Below are positions 22,291 to 32,664 of a stretch of 64,000 bases of DNA, piece by piece (within the stretch, counting starts at the first letter, position 1; each line of letters begins with the position of its first letter). The stretch comes from Blastobasis lacticolella (taxonomy: Eukaryota > Arthropoda > Insecta > Lepidoptera > Blastobasidae). The DNA lies in the NCBI GenBank assembly GCA_905147135.1, contig LR990053.1:13900501-13964500 (forward strand). Direction: 5' to 3'. The notes beneath the pieces were generated by a model that was given only the letters and a program-made list of their open reading frames with translations, was not told the DNA's origin and made no database searches. A program made the position numbers and the translations under genes.

Positions 22291-22756
22291 TGATCCTCTA
22301 CTGATACAGTTACGGTTCCCCAAACCCTCTTATATTATTATACTAATTCAGTTACTTTTTAAACTGAATACACACACTTAATAATGCAAAATTATATTGC
22401 TTACACCCATAACCGAGTTTACGTGTTTTCGAAATCAATGACAAAAAAGGATTGCCCATTTCTCTTAGATTAGTAGCTCTACAAAGGATAGACCGTCACC
22501 TTAACACCGCACAGGTCATTAAGTCCAGCGAAGTCTGGATTTAACAGGTTATCTCTAACCGTATAATCAGCTGTATCTATATCTTTATTGCTTACATTGC
22601 TCTCCCCTCGGAGACCCGGTCTTGCAAGGAGGAGGGGGAGGGGAGGCGGCTAGTAAAACATCAGGTGACACCGACGAATTAGCATAGATTATACCTCAGG
22701 ACCAATGAGAGGTGTTCAAGATGATATTTGAAAAAAGAGTTTTTATTATCGTCAAT

Positions 22757-22819
22757 TATAATTTGTAACATGACGATATTATCGTGGACGTCCACGATAT
22801 AGGGGAGAGGTGGCATGAA
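22757..22819 (+). repeat. 63-bp direct repeat with palindrome, copy 1
   Basis: Repeated at 22993-23055 without gaps and with few mismatches. It contains a 20-bp perfect palindrome TATCGTGGACGTCCACGATA at 22780-22799 and ends in 'gggagaggtggcatgaa'. Confidence 0.85.
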
Positions 22820-22951
22820 GGCGACATCTTTTTGTAGAGGCTTCTCTAGTAAATGCTCGATATTATATTTTAAATAGTCGAACCTAAATGAGAAGGATAT
22901 TTATTATTTTATTGAAATAAAACTATTTCATGTAGGTATTTTCACAATTTT

Positions 22952-22994
22952 TAAAAGCGCCCATTACTAATTCAGGCGTCATTGGGCGCTTTTA
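22952..22994. repeat. Hairpin TAAAAGCGCCCA / TGGGCGCTTTTA
   Basis: Twelve-base perfect arms at 22952-22963 and 22983-22994. It lies immediately before copy 2 of the 63-bp repeat. Confidence 0.8.
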
Positions 22995-23055
22995 TAATTT
23001 GTACCGTGACGATATTATCGTGGACGTCCACGATATAAGGGAGAGGTGGCATGAA
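22993..23055 (+). repeat. 63-bp direct repeat with palindrome, copy 2
   Basis: Same unit as 22757-22819, 236 bp downstream; the palindrome is at 23016-23035. Confidence 0.85.
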
Positions 23056-23257
23056 TGGAACTTTATGTAATGTGACAGCGGTGTGACGTTTTAGGTGCGA
23101 ATGGTAGTGCTTCGAGGTTGCTACACAACCAAAATATTGTCGTCTCGAGATTTTTCTTATATCGATAGTATAATTCAGCCCTACATCTACATCAGGTCTA
23201 TATTTAGTTCCTACAAAGATAAATGTTTATTTCTATAATATATATTGACCTTCTGGT

Positions 23258-23283
23258 CAAAGAGATTGGAATGCTAGCGACCT
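23258..23283 (+). repeat. 26-bp motif, lone forward copy
   Basis: Begins CAAAGAGATTGGAATGCTAG. Perfect match to 24392-24417 and the inverse of 24433-24458. About 1.2 kb separates it from the cluster of the other three. Confidence 0.85.
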
Positions 23284-23362
23284 ACTTGCCAGTCTGGATG
23301 CACACAACCACTGTCAATACACAAAATACAAATCAAATTAGTTTATTTTATTTACTTAATAC

Positions 23363-23365
<3 letters not shown>

Positions 23366-23396
<31 letters not shown>

Positions 23397-23397
23397 C
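23366..23397. repeat. (TA)n microsatellite
   Basis: Sixteen uninterrupted TA units. Confidence 0.95.
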
Positions 23398-23512
23398 GAC
23401 ATTTGGTTTTTTGACTATTTTATTTATGTTTATTCTATAATAGCAATATGTTATTTATAAATTCATTTTATTGTTTAGATAGTAGGTATTTATTTGTTTG
23501 AAGTGGGTATTG

Positions 23513-23756
23513 CTTGCTTGACGGTGCAGTGTCGGTGGGATATTACGGGGCCCACTGAAAACCAGCGTTGTAGTTCGCGGCAAGCGGCCATAACATTATG
23601 CTGTGGAGGGTCCATTTATGCTGGATGCCCACGAAAAATGCCACTGGGAACCCTATAATTGTCTCTGTGTTTTATGTACTTTTTTATTGTGTTAAATGTA
23701 AATTATTATGTCGTGGCGTCCTTTGTAATAAATATTTTCTTTCTTTCTTCTTTCTA
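23513..23756 (+). mobile_element. Retroelement 3' end with AATAAA and (TTTC)n tail
   Basis: A more GC-rich block ('cccactgaaaaccagcgttg', 'tgctgtggagggtcc') followed by T-rich sequence, AATAAA at 23727-23732, and a TTTC/TTCT run to 23756. It has the form of a retrotransposon 3' UTR plus microsatellite tail. No coding part is attached, so the clade is undetermined. Confidence 0.5.
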
Positions 23757-24351
23757 ATCTAAAATAATAAAAATTAAATGAACTTACGAATTTTAAAGCT
23801 CAAGTATTCATATTGGCCTACATTATTCTACTGTTGAGCAAAGGACTTTCCCAATTGTTTCACTCCTCGTGATCAATAGGTATTTTTTGTTTACATCGAC
23901 ATTGGGAAAAAGCAGCGAACACATCACTATCGCACGTTCGAACAAGCAATAACTTTATATATTTTTAGGGATTAACTAGGTAATTATGTATCATTGTTTC
24001 TACAGTATATATTACTGAGCTCGGCGTATTAATTCAGTCAGAAAATTACTAATACTTTGAGATATTTCGAAAAAGCTCATAAAACAAGAATCTTTAACAC
24101 GCATTTATTTCACATACTATACACATTCTACAATCGATAATCAACGAGTTTTAATATACATAAATGGTAGTGGTCCAAAGCTATTCACTAATTTAATAAA
24201 ATAACAAAGCCTATAACACAAAATATAAAAATATTAAACCAATAAATAAATTGAAATTGTTTGTTTACAATTGCGTCTGACAAGTAAAATGATTGTCAAA
24301 CTGACGTGTAGCATCATTTTACCCTTCAGGGCCACTCTTCTATAACCATGA

Positions 24352-24458
24352 AGGTCGCTAGCATTCAAATCTCTTTGTAGAAGGTGATAAACAAAGAGAT
24401 TGGAATGCTAGCGACCTACTCGATAACCATGAAGGTCGCTAGCATTCCAATCTCTTTG
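24352..24458. repeat. Cluster of three alternating 26-bp motifs (minus, plus, minus)
   Basis: Reverse copy 24352-24377 (one mismatch), forward copy 24392-24417, reverse copy 24433-24458. Adjacent pairs form hairpins with 26-bp arms and 14-15-base loops. 'ataaccatga' precedes both reverse copies, and 'ggtgataaa' follows both. Confidence 0.9.
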
Positions 24459-24849
24459 GTGATAAATATACTTAGTGCAAGCAATATGTAAAAAGTGTTG
24501 GCAAAAAATATTACAAGATTAGGCGGTATTAATTTGAAATTAATATACCTGTGAAATGAACATTTCGCTGGATTATTGTTTGGTTAATGCCGCACACCTC
24601 ACCTTAGTATAAATAATAAAAATATCCACTATTTCGATGTATATTTGTCAAATGATCGGTAAGAAATTTTCACCTATGCCGAAATTTTGACAAGCTGTCA
24701 GCCACTTACCAAAAAGTGTTTTCATAGATCCCTTTCTGCCATACAGTAATGTCAAACTCTTTGATCTGCTGTAGAGCAACAAGCAGGATTGTCAGATAGA
24801 TATTTCTAAATTTTCCCAAATTTCTTGTTTTTCTTTGCGATTTTTAGGG

Positions 24850-25150
24850 TTAACTGACAGTCAAAATGACTTTGCCTATTGTGAGACGGAAGATAGATCT
24901 GTGTTTTATAATTTGATAGCAATCTCAGCTTCTGAAGAAGTAAATGATCAATATAGGTGCAAATCGTCCGCATACAGGTGGTATGGACAAGTGATAACTT
25001 TGGAGATTTCATTAATGAAAATAGAAAAGAGCAAAGGGGAAATAACTCCGCCTTGCGGAACACCAGCAACAAGATCAACCCAGTCAGATGAGCCATATGT
25101 AGTTTTGATAAATGTTTCTAGAGTAGAATACGTATATTTGGATAATTGTT
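24850..25150 (-). mobile_element. LINE reverse-transcriptase core remnant with YADD
   Basis: The minus strand reads TTYGSSDWVDLVAGVPQGGV, then ISPLLFSIFINEISKVITC, then HLYADDLHLY and a stop. It continues, with further stops, as NTDLSSVS and LSVNPK. GVPQG..SPLLF and YADD are reverse-transcriptase motifs 4 and 5 (palm domain); the YADD codons are at 24963-24974 and carry both catalytic aspartates. The pattern fits CR1/Jockey-like LINEs. Stops after LHLY and in the SVS-LSVNP stretch show it is inactive. The 5' side is cut at the MITE that begins at 25156. Downstream, toward 24600, similarity fades. Confidence 0.85.
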
Positions 25151-25155
25151 ACTCG

Positions 25156-25410
25156 TAGAGCTCGTCTAGTCTAAATTGACGCGCCCTACTACTTAGTTAG
25201 TTGATTTCGATGTGTGAGTGCAAATATTGATAACGACACTTCATCTGTGTGGGAGCCAATGAACGACGCGTTCTCCTACGTTTGAATCTCACCGGCAACT
25301 GAATGACCAATTACAACGGCATTTGTATATGTATTGCGTCCATATTTTAAACTTACTTGTGTGCGTTAATGCGATAGTGGGGCGCGTCATTTTAGATTAG
25401 ACGAGCTCTA
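25156..25410. mobile_element. TA-flanked MITE with ~31-bp terminal inverted repeats
   Basis: TIRs at 25156-25186 and 25380-25410 match at about 29 of 31 positions and begin TAGAGCTCGTCTA. The outer TA on each side would be the duplicated target of a Tc1/mariner-type transposon. There is no transposase, and the interior is about 190 bp, so it is non-autonomous. It sits between the LINE RT fragment and a copy of another dispersed repeat. Confidence 0.75.
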
Positions 25411-25419
25411 CCACTCTTC

Positions 25420-25600
25420 ACCCAAAAACTACTGACCAGATTTTGATGAAATTAACAGTGTTATATTGGGTTGTCTTGTGTGTTTATATCCTGGAATAAG
25501 ATAAAGGCCATATTAAATTCAATATGGTCCCTGCCAATCACGGCATTTCCGAATTGTCCGCGGGAAAAAGCTACTCCGAATGGAACCTTAACTATGGTAC
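25420..25600 (+). mobile_element. Dispersed repeat ('aactactgaccagattttgatgaa')
   Basis: 'aaaaactactgaccagattttgatgaaattaacag', 'tttatatcctggaataag' and 'tccgcgggaaaaagctactcc' follow the order usual for lepidopteran CTAG-ending elements; more decayed relatives are at 55965 and 57075. Confidence 0.45.
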
Positions 25601-27181
25601 TATATAGATAAAGCAATACAATAAAACTGGTCAGACATTTCAAATGCATAACAAGTGCGTTCAGGCGCATAAACCAATAATTCCACTCCTAATTATACCT
25701 ATTTCATTTAATAGTCAGAATCAATGAATGTCTTTACTGCAGGCAATTCGGTTCAATCGAAATTCGACCTAAGTTGTACCTTAGTAAGATATTGAATGCT
25801 GTGGGTTGATTGTCATTATTTCCATAAATCAGAGCTTAGTGAGTCTGCGCATGCCTTCCCACTTTGTCGATCTGTCATTGGGGCTGTATGTTAGATCTGA
25901 TACAGTAACACCATGGAGCAACTTTTAAAGTGGAATTATCCCGTCTAATTTAAAATCTCTACCTAAGTATTAAATTGTTTATACAATTTTTAGAGGAAAG
26001 CGGAAATGTAATTAGTAATAATGCTAACAATCAAGATATAAGATAGGCTACAAGAAAGAATAGTGTATAGGGTAGTGAGTAACTAGAATAGTGAATAATT
26101 TGCAGGAAACGTCACGTTTTTGTAAGATGAGAGAGTAAGAACTACAGACTCAGCAATATTGACCTTTTTAAAATACAGTTGTGGTATATTATGGCAAACA
26201 CGATAAATAATGAAACATAGTTCTGTAATACATAAATCACAATACTAAAGTATCCGACTTCAGAAAACGCCGTTTGATGGCTAATCCTTTAAAGTTAATT
26301 ATCATAACGTAATCATGGTGACATATATGATCACAACTGAGGAACATATCGAAGCTACGAGCGAATTGTAGATACAAGAAGTATTAGTACGTTGTTGATA
26401 ACACCTATGGGGCAACGATGTCGTAAACTTAATTTAGGACTGTATCAAAATTGCAAGTGTGAAGTGTTAAATCATTTATATTTCATGCTTCTGTCTCGTC
26501 GGCGCTGACGGCGAGAAAGCGTGCACAATTTTGTATTCACACAACCGTTTTTGGTTGATTATCACGGACAGGCGAGCGCGAAATTGTTTTACCTTATTGG
26601 GAATTCTGGATTTAATAATTGGTTACCTGTGTATCTATAGGTACCACTCGTTTCGTGCTAGGTGTGTCCCTAAACTTGCGCAATGGAGGAGATTCGAGGC
26701 CAGTCCAAATGCTGTACGCAACGCCTAATACTGAGCTAACAAAGTTTAAGGAAGAATATTCTTCTTCGTTGAGTCAATTTTCGAAAACCCTATTTATTTA
26801 TTTATTAACTAGATATGGCTTGCCCAGTAGTCGGACACGGCAACGGCATTATCAGTGGCCAGGAACAGTTCCTCCCTTGTGCAGGTAGCAGGACAAAGAG
26901 GACAAGAGAGCAGATGCTCCATGGTTTGGGATGGAGCTCCACAGTCGCTCTAAGCAGCTGGACTCGGTAGCGCAGAGTTCAGGCTGACAAATCCTCTCAC
27001 CACAATGATTCGAAAAACCTAAGGGAGAGTGAAGGCCATCGACTTGATAAGAAGAAGACTCATTTCTACCTCTGCAACTCCCGGAGCACTGAGCTAAAGA
27101 ATCAGTGAATTTTCACGTTCGAATTTTCATTTTATGGTACGTCTAGTGAACGTCTCGAAAAATAAAAATACTGCATGGTCT
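25601..27181. other. No gene seen
   Basis: Short frames only. 26676-26723 duplicates part of the open frame at 4732-4950 (see there). Nothing else is recognised. Confidence 0.4.
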
Positions 27182-27250
27182 TCATCATCATCCTCGCGGC
27201 CAATCCCAGTCTCGGGCAGGGTACACTTTCCTACTCTTCCTCCTTCACTT
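27182..27250 (-). mobile_element. RTE-like (type 2) 3' end with (GAT)n
   Basis: The reverse complement reads 'gaaggaggaagagtaggaaag', 'cgagactgggattgg', 'cgaggatgatgatga', matching the 3' end of the copies at 33515 and 62671. About 70 bp remain. Confidence 0.5.
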
Positions 27251-27609
27251 AGTCTTTAGGGCCCAAGTCTGCTAATTTTATTTAAGTAACGCACATGCTA
27301 TTGATATAGAGACGCGATTGCGACTTCATTACGATCGTGATAAATCGGGTATTCTGCAAAAACTTATAGTAATTATACATGAATAGATAACATTGTGATG
27401 AGATGACTTCTAAAAATTAAATTAAATTTATTAAGAAACTGCCAGGATCAATCTAGCAAATAGTCCAATGGCAGTTCAATGGAATATCAATGGAAAACCA
27501 ATGGTTTTACATTAGTAGCAGAATTGATACCTACCAAAACGTGTCAACCTGCTTATTGAGATACAATCAAAATTCGATTGAGCGATATGCATACACGACA
27601 GCCTTGCAA

Positions 27610-27665
27610 ATACGACAGCCACTTTCCATCAGGTGGCCCGTATGCCTGTGTGTCAAAAATAAAAA
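27610..27665 (-). mobile_element. Dispersed repeat fragment ('ccactttccatcaggtggcccg')
   Basis: Reverse complement of 'cgggccacctgatggaaagtgg', as at 28405-28520. Confidence 0.55.
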
Positions 27666-28404
27666 CGCTCTAACTCTACATTCCCACCGGATATCATTAT
27701 CCAGTCTTATTTCCGTGGTGTCTTAGCTTTTACGTGCGGATACCATCTGACCTGATACATGTTATGAAAAGGCTGATACACCACCCTCGTTATAAAGCAC
27801 ATGTATGCTATGTTCAGTATTACTGGTGGTTTTGAATTGATATATTCAGTTTGTAGGCCAGAAAGTGACATAGATATCCCTATATTTATCGAAGGCAGCG
27901 CGGATAAAATAGCGAGTAAAAGCTAGTAAGTTCTTCATACATTTTTGGCTACGATTGTACATTATGAAATTTTCCATATTGGGGATTAAAAATTATGTTT
28001 GCCGATGCCGTTGACAGCTTCGCAAATTATTATAATTTTCTTTACGACCAGTACGCCGTATGGTCACTGAGCGACGATAATTGCCGATTTGTCGAACAAC
28101 TTTTACGACGTTATTGAATCACTTGATACTACCTTTTTAATGAAAAAAACCTGGTGGATGCAAGAAGGTAAAATCGTTTAAGTATTTTATTATTGGTAAC
28201 GCATTAGCTGTTATGTTGTTATTGATAAGTTAATCTGCAAGTTGTGGTTGACCTACTGAAATATATACCTACTTAATATTTATTTTAGTACGAAATCGTA
28301 CGCAAAACCTTGTTGTAAACTAACCCAGTCAATCATAATTCAAGCCACATATTTTACCTTTATTGTTATCTTATTGTAATTTTGGGATCGTTCAAGAGGT
28401 ATAT

Positions 28405-28520
28405 TAGAAGTCTCCTAAGAGGCGGGCAATGCATGAGTAGCGCTCCTGCCCATTGGCGCCGGTGACCACTTTCCATCAGGTGGCCCGCTTGCTTGTTTGT
28501 CTGCCGTATTAGGTACATAA
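28405..28520 (-). mobile_element. Dispersed repeat ('caccggcgcc...cacctgatggaaagtggtcaccgg')
   Basis: 'gtctcctaagaggcgggcaatgcatgag', 'ggtgaccactttccatcaggtggcccgcttgcttgtttgtctgcc' then 'ataaaaaaa'. This is the best-preserved copy of the module listed at 3378. Confidence 0.6.
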
Positions 28521-29407
28521 AAAAATCTTTGAGATATAACAAAAATTAGTAGCAGTGTGGAGGGTCGAGGTTTACGTATAAAAAAGAACTGGAGCGTGTA
28601 ATAGCGTGTAATTTTTTCCTTTTTTTCCAATGTCAACCCAGACGCTTAATGGCGGTCTTAAAGTGTAGGAACAGACATAATTACAGTTGGTTAGTTAATG
28701 ACTGACTGTTAGCAAAGCGGTTTGGCCTAATACGGGGTATTATTGCATATTTTTTAACCAGTTCGCGTTATGAGTTCCGTATTTTCTTAGTTTTTGCAAA
28801 GGAGTTAAAAACTAATAAGTATCTATTCTTTTTGAAAAAAGAATCGTCGTCCACGAAGTTTACTTTGTTTTCCTTATAGGTTTTAAATGATACTGGCATA
28901 AAAACGACGAGGAAACGTTTTCCTAGGAAGCGTTTAACGCTTTGCGTTTGATTTGTGTTTGAAGTGGGGTTGGTCCTGCGTCCAAACATCTATTTGAAGC
29001 CTAACTTTACGACCTATAAAGCCTAAACGACCCATTTGACCCGCAATACCTTTGTACAGTACCTAAAAGATAAAATATGTTAAATTATTAACGTTCAGCA
29101 GACTTCAGCAGTTATGTGTCTCTCAAAACGTCTTAATATGTTAAAGACTATAAGTGGATGTCATTTGTAAATTGAAATATGAAACATTACAGATTTAGAT
29201 GTGCTCATTTTGCAGCAGTAAATTGTTTAAAATATATGTGTTCCAGAACCATAACATATTGTATATTAATGACTGACCCTGGCTTTGAATGGGACTAAAC
29301 CTATTAAATCAAAGAGTGATTTGGTGACCTGTGCTTTAACTTCTTCTATAAATAGTATAAAACCAAGTCACTTCCCGCCAACTGTATGTAGTTGAACTGT
29401 ATAGTGT

Positions 29408-29480
29408 TAGATCTTTTAAACTACGCAACGGATTTTAATGCGGTTTTCAGAAATAGGTAGAGCGATTCACGTGCAAGGTT
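29408..29480 (+). mobile_element. Fragment of the CTAG-ending Helitron-like family
   Basis: 'gatcttttaaactacgcaacggattttaatgcggttttcag' plus 'ggtagagcgattcacgtgcaaggttta'. Confidence 0.5.
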
Positions 29481-29509
29481 TATACGCAAGAAAGAAAGGT
29501 ATAGTAAGG

Positions 29510-29571
29510 GTAAAGTAGGTGTAGGGTAGGGTAGGTAGGTGTCGGGTAGGTGTACAGTAAGTCTAGGGTAG
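29510..29571. repeat. GGGTAGGT-like degenerate tandem repeat
   Basis: Repeated 'gggtaggt' and 'gtaggtgt' units. The array resumes after the GC-rich insert at 29935-29945. Confidence 0.7.
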
Positions 29572-29934
29572 AAGATGACTGTCGTAAGAGACGACTAAAT
29601 GGGGTCATCGGAGTTGCGGACACTTGTGGCGGGAGCTATGATGTCAGATCAAACTAATCTGGGGACGGTGTCAGCTTGGAGTGGTCATCAAGCCGATACA
29701 CACCGGAATGGTGTAAGAGTAGGTTTGGAGAGCCCACAACCTGCTTCGTGATGAGCGTTCGGTAGCGGTGTTAGATGGGTTTCGGATGCGTTCTCTCGAG
29801 ATCCCGGAGCCCTTTGAATTGCACCGAGGTGGACCACCGTGGAGTTTTTTGTGGGGAGAAGCCCCACATAACCTAGGTTATTCCGCGAGGGGTTGGGGAT
29901 AGCAGGTTTTCTCCATGAATATATAAATTAAAAA
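29572..29934 (+). mobile_element. GC-rich block inserted in the tandem repeat, possibly a LINE 3' region
   Basis: About 360 bp of clearly more GC-rich sequence ('cgtaagagacgactaaatgggg', 'gccctttgaattgcaccg', 'gtggggagaagccccac') ending in an A-rich tail. It is bordered by AGGGTAG on both sides (29565-29571, 29935-29941), which would be a target duplication, although the flanking array itself repeats this motif. No coding sequence is visible. Confidence 0.45.
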
Positions 29935-29941
29935 AGGGTAG

Positions 29942-31739
29942 GTGTAGAGTATGAGTAAGGTAGTTATTTACTAATGCTGAAATAGCGACATAAACCAGCG
30001 TTGTGTATAACTTTAATTTATTTTGGTCACTTCATCGAAAAAAGTTAACAGTCTTTAAAATCATTTTTGAAAAAAGGAGTGTATCTCATTTACTTACATT
30101 AGTAGTTTGCTACCCGGTTTGAAAACTATAAAATCTTTTATGCCTACCGATATGAACAATAAAAAAGAAAACGACTAAATGCACTACTACGTCGGAGTAT
30201 ACCTATAAGGTTGTTTGTCTCTTTCTTTCCTTCGAAGCCTCCAATTAGTTTAATATTTTTTGTCTTTATCTAGCATGTTTCGCGGCAAATTGGCCAATAA
30301 AAGACTTAATTAAGACGTTCAGATGAATGGAAGATCTGAATCTCAGAACCGACTGTGGATCAGGTACAGTCACGCACACAATTTGCAATAATTGTGCGAG
30401 TGGACGTTGAAATTATAATATTTTTTTAAGGAAAAGGTTTATGGTTTGATCTTAGATGTAGTTACTTACCTACTTATTATAGTTTAAATCTTTCGTGTGT
30501 TTCCGCGATATGTAAAGAACACTATAATATTAATAATACTAGATACAGAAGTGGAGTAATTACTAGAGTGTAGACAAATAGCGTCAAACATTCGATTCAA
30601 CATAATAAAGTAAGTTTATGAATTTGGTTAATTTGAATGGGATACATTTACGCGCACTTTTTTTGCGTTCTTGAGCCTAACTTGTAAGGCTCAGGTTACG
30701 ACGTTTGACGTTATGGTTAAGACGTAAAGTCCATAGACTTAAGTTACATTTAAGTAATTTAAATATACTCATCAGGCTATCAGTCTGGCGTATCGCCCAT
30801 TGATTGCTTCTTGTTATGTTCGTTACACAATTTTTAGGGTTCGTTCTAGGTTTCGTCATGTATACCTAACATAAAAAGCTCCAAAAATAGTCTGATTCTG
30901 CTAATGACAGCCACTGATAATTCCAAATGAATGACTACTAATGAATCATTAATCAACATAATGTTATGTTAATTAAGTGTTAATTGAACAATGAAGGAAG
31001 TAATAAAATATATTATCCGAGTAAAATTATCTTAATGTCACCTGGGGCACCGTTAATTTTGAGAGTCTGCTTTATTTTGGGATTTCATGAAATTACCTAA
31101 TTGAGGATTGGGAGATAAGGTTATAAACGATGAGATAAGCTCGTATTGCTTAATTGTAAAATATAAAGCTTGAAAAGTTATATACCTAAGATGTATAGAT
31201 TACATTAGATAGGTTAGGCAGATCAGCGCTACAAAACATAAGGCAACCAGAAACATGGATACCTGCTTGACAGATAGTCCTGCAGACTAAAAGGTCTGTC
31301 GGTGCATTCAGAATCGAAAATAGCAATTTTCGTTTATTCCTCCTCCTCCTCCATTCGTATTCCACATATCTGAGGGTCGTGACCTCTCCCTCATAATACT
31401 GTCCCCTTTTGTTTATTATAATATGAAAAGGAAATGTGACGAAACATAAAATGACTCTGTAAAGCAAGACAGGTACCGGTTTTTTATTAGCTTCAAAATT
31501 TCCAATTTCATTAAATCACTTTAGTGCTCGCGAGTACCGATTCCTCACAGGTAAAACTACCACACCCATAACCCCGATACCTATCAGATTGGTATTAATG
31601 TTATTGGACATGATTGCCGCGCTATATCTTCACAAGTATATGCAGCTCCAATTTGAGCAACCAGCAACAGGGCAACAGGGGAGAAGCTGGCATGGCATGT
31701 CGGCCCGCCCCCTTTCACATTTGGTGATAATCATAATTA
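29942..31739. other. AT-rich stretch, no gene seen
   Basis: Only short open frames, none recognised, and no classified repeat. Confidence 0.4.
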
Positions 31740-31748
31740 TAACATACC

Positions 31749-32014
31749 TGAGTGGTTCAGTGGTAAAGCCGGTCTGCTATGCAAGAGGACCCGGGTTCGA
31801 TTCCCGGCCGGGCAGAAATTGAAATGATGAATTTTAATTTCTGTTACGGGACTGGGCGTTCTATTTATAATCAGTATGTTAACAGTATATAAGTAGTTTA
31901 TCAGTTATCTAGCACCCATAGCACAAGCTTTGCTTAGTTTGGGGCTAGATGGCGCTGTGTAAATTTGTCCATTAATATTTATTTATTTATTTTATTTATT
32001 TATTTTTATTTATT
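31749..32014 (+). mobile_element. SINE-B, full length with 9-bp TSD
   Basis: 'cctgagtggttcagtggtaaagccggtctgctatgcaagagg' resembles tRNA-Gly through the anticodon arm. The B box in 'cgggttcgattcccggccgg' is perfect. The body ends 'gatggcgctgtgtaaatttgtcc' and a (TTTA)n tail. TAACATACC occurs at 31740-31748 and 32015-32023, a plausible target-site duplication. It inserted at the edge of the hairpin repeat described at 32016-32110. Confidence 0.85.
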
Positions 32015-32015
32015 T

Positions 32016-32110
32016 AACATACCGCCACGAGGGTCTAACCGCCGCCGCCGCTAATCGGATCCTGAGACTGTTCGACCAGTCTCAGGATCTCAGACGTTGA
32101 CGTTTGGCGA
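32016..32110 (+). repeat. Hairpin repeat family F, copy 1
   Basis: Starts 'aacataccgccacgagg' and contains a perfect hairpin GATCCTGAGACTG (32058-32070) / CAGTCTCAGGATC (32077-32089). A related copy with a different but still paired stem lies at 52558-52640. Confidence 0.65.
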
Positions 32111-32225
32111 TAAACTCGGACTTTGTCGAATGTGGCACTTTCTATTTCCTCATGCTTTATAACTTTACAATTTAATACCTACAAATAGTCATCATCGTCT
32201 TAGCGTCTTAATTTAAAAAAGTAAT

Positions 32226-32383
32226 AATCTTGGCGTTAATGTCATGGTTCTGCTTTCAGCGCTAGGGCCTATGTCCATACTGGAGGGGTCCGGCTAGTCC
32301 ATGATCCAGGATTTGGCAGATCAGATAATTACAAGAGAGCGACTGCCATCTGACCACCCGGTTTACCTGACTAGATTAGATGA
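32226..32383 (-). mobile_element. SINE-C, tail half, inverted partner of 32431-32664
   Basis: 'atcttggcgttaatgtcatgg', 'gatccaggatttggcagatcagataatta' and 'gagcgactgccatctgac'. It faces a second copy in the opposite orientation 48 bp downstream. Confidence 0.75.
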
Positions 32384-32430
32384 CTGACCAGAGGTCCTGA
32401 ATTTAATACAAATAGTAGGTAAACAAAGAT

Positions 32431-32664
32431 AATCGACTCGTAAGCGGGAGGTACCGAGTTCGAATCCCACTGCAGCCATGTACCAATGACACTTTTCTGC
32501 GTTATGTACATTAGTTGAATGCATCAAGCGTGATGAAATCTGCACATTCAGGCGACAAAATGCATAACCATGATCCAATCTGATCAGATTCCCCTGGCAG
32601 CAGGGTGAGGTCCGAAGACAGTCGCTCCACTGTAATGATCAAGGCGGACGCCAAGATGATTATT
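32431..32664 (+). mobile_element. SINE-C, head partly kept, internal deletion
   Basis: 'cgactcgtaagcgggaggtaccgagttcgaatcccactgcagcc' keeps the anticodon-arm side and the B box of the tRNA-like head. It continues with 'tgtaccaatgac', 'cacattcaggcgac' and 'cagtcgctccactgtaat'. About 40-60 bp are missing before 'acgccaagatgat', at the start of which the tail is intact. Confidence 0.8.

Noticed and set aside
22118..22381. 87-codon open frame
   Set aside because: Mostly within a dispersed repeat copy.
23258..24458. CRISPR-like array (repeated 26-bp motif)
   Set aside because: Copies alternate in orientation and spacing is irregular; eukaryotic context; better explained as inverted terminal units.
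24835..25158. 107-codon plus-strand frame
   Set aside because: Antisense of the LINE reverse transcriptase, whose real coding direction (YADD, GVPQG) is the minus strand.
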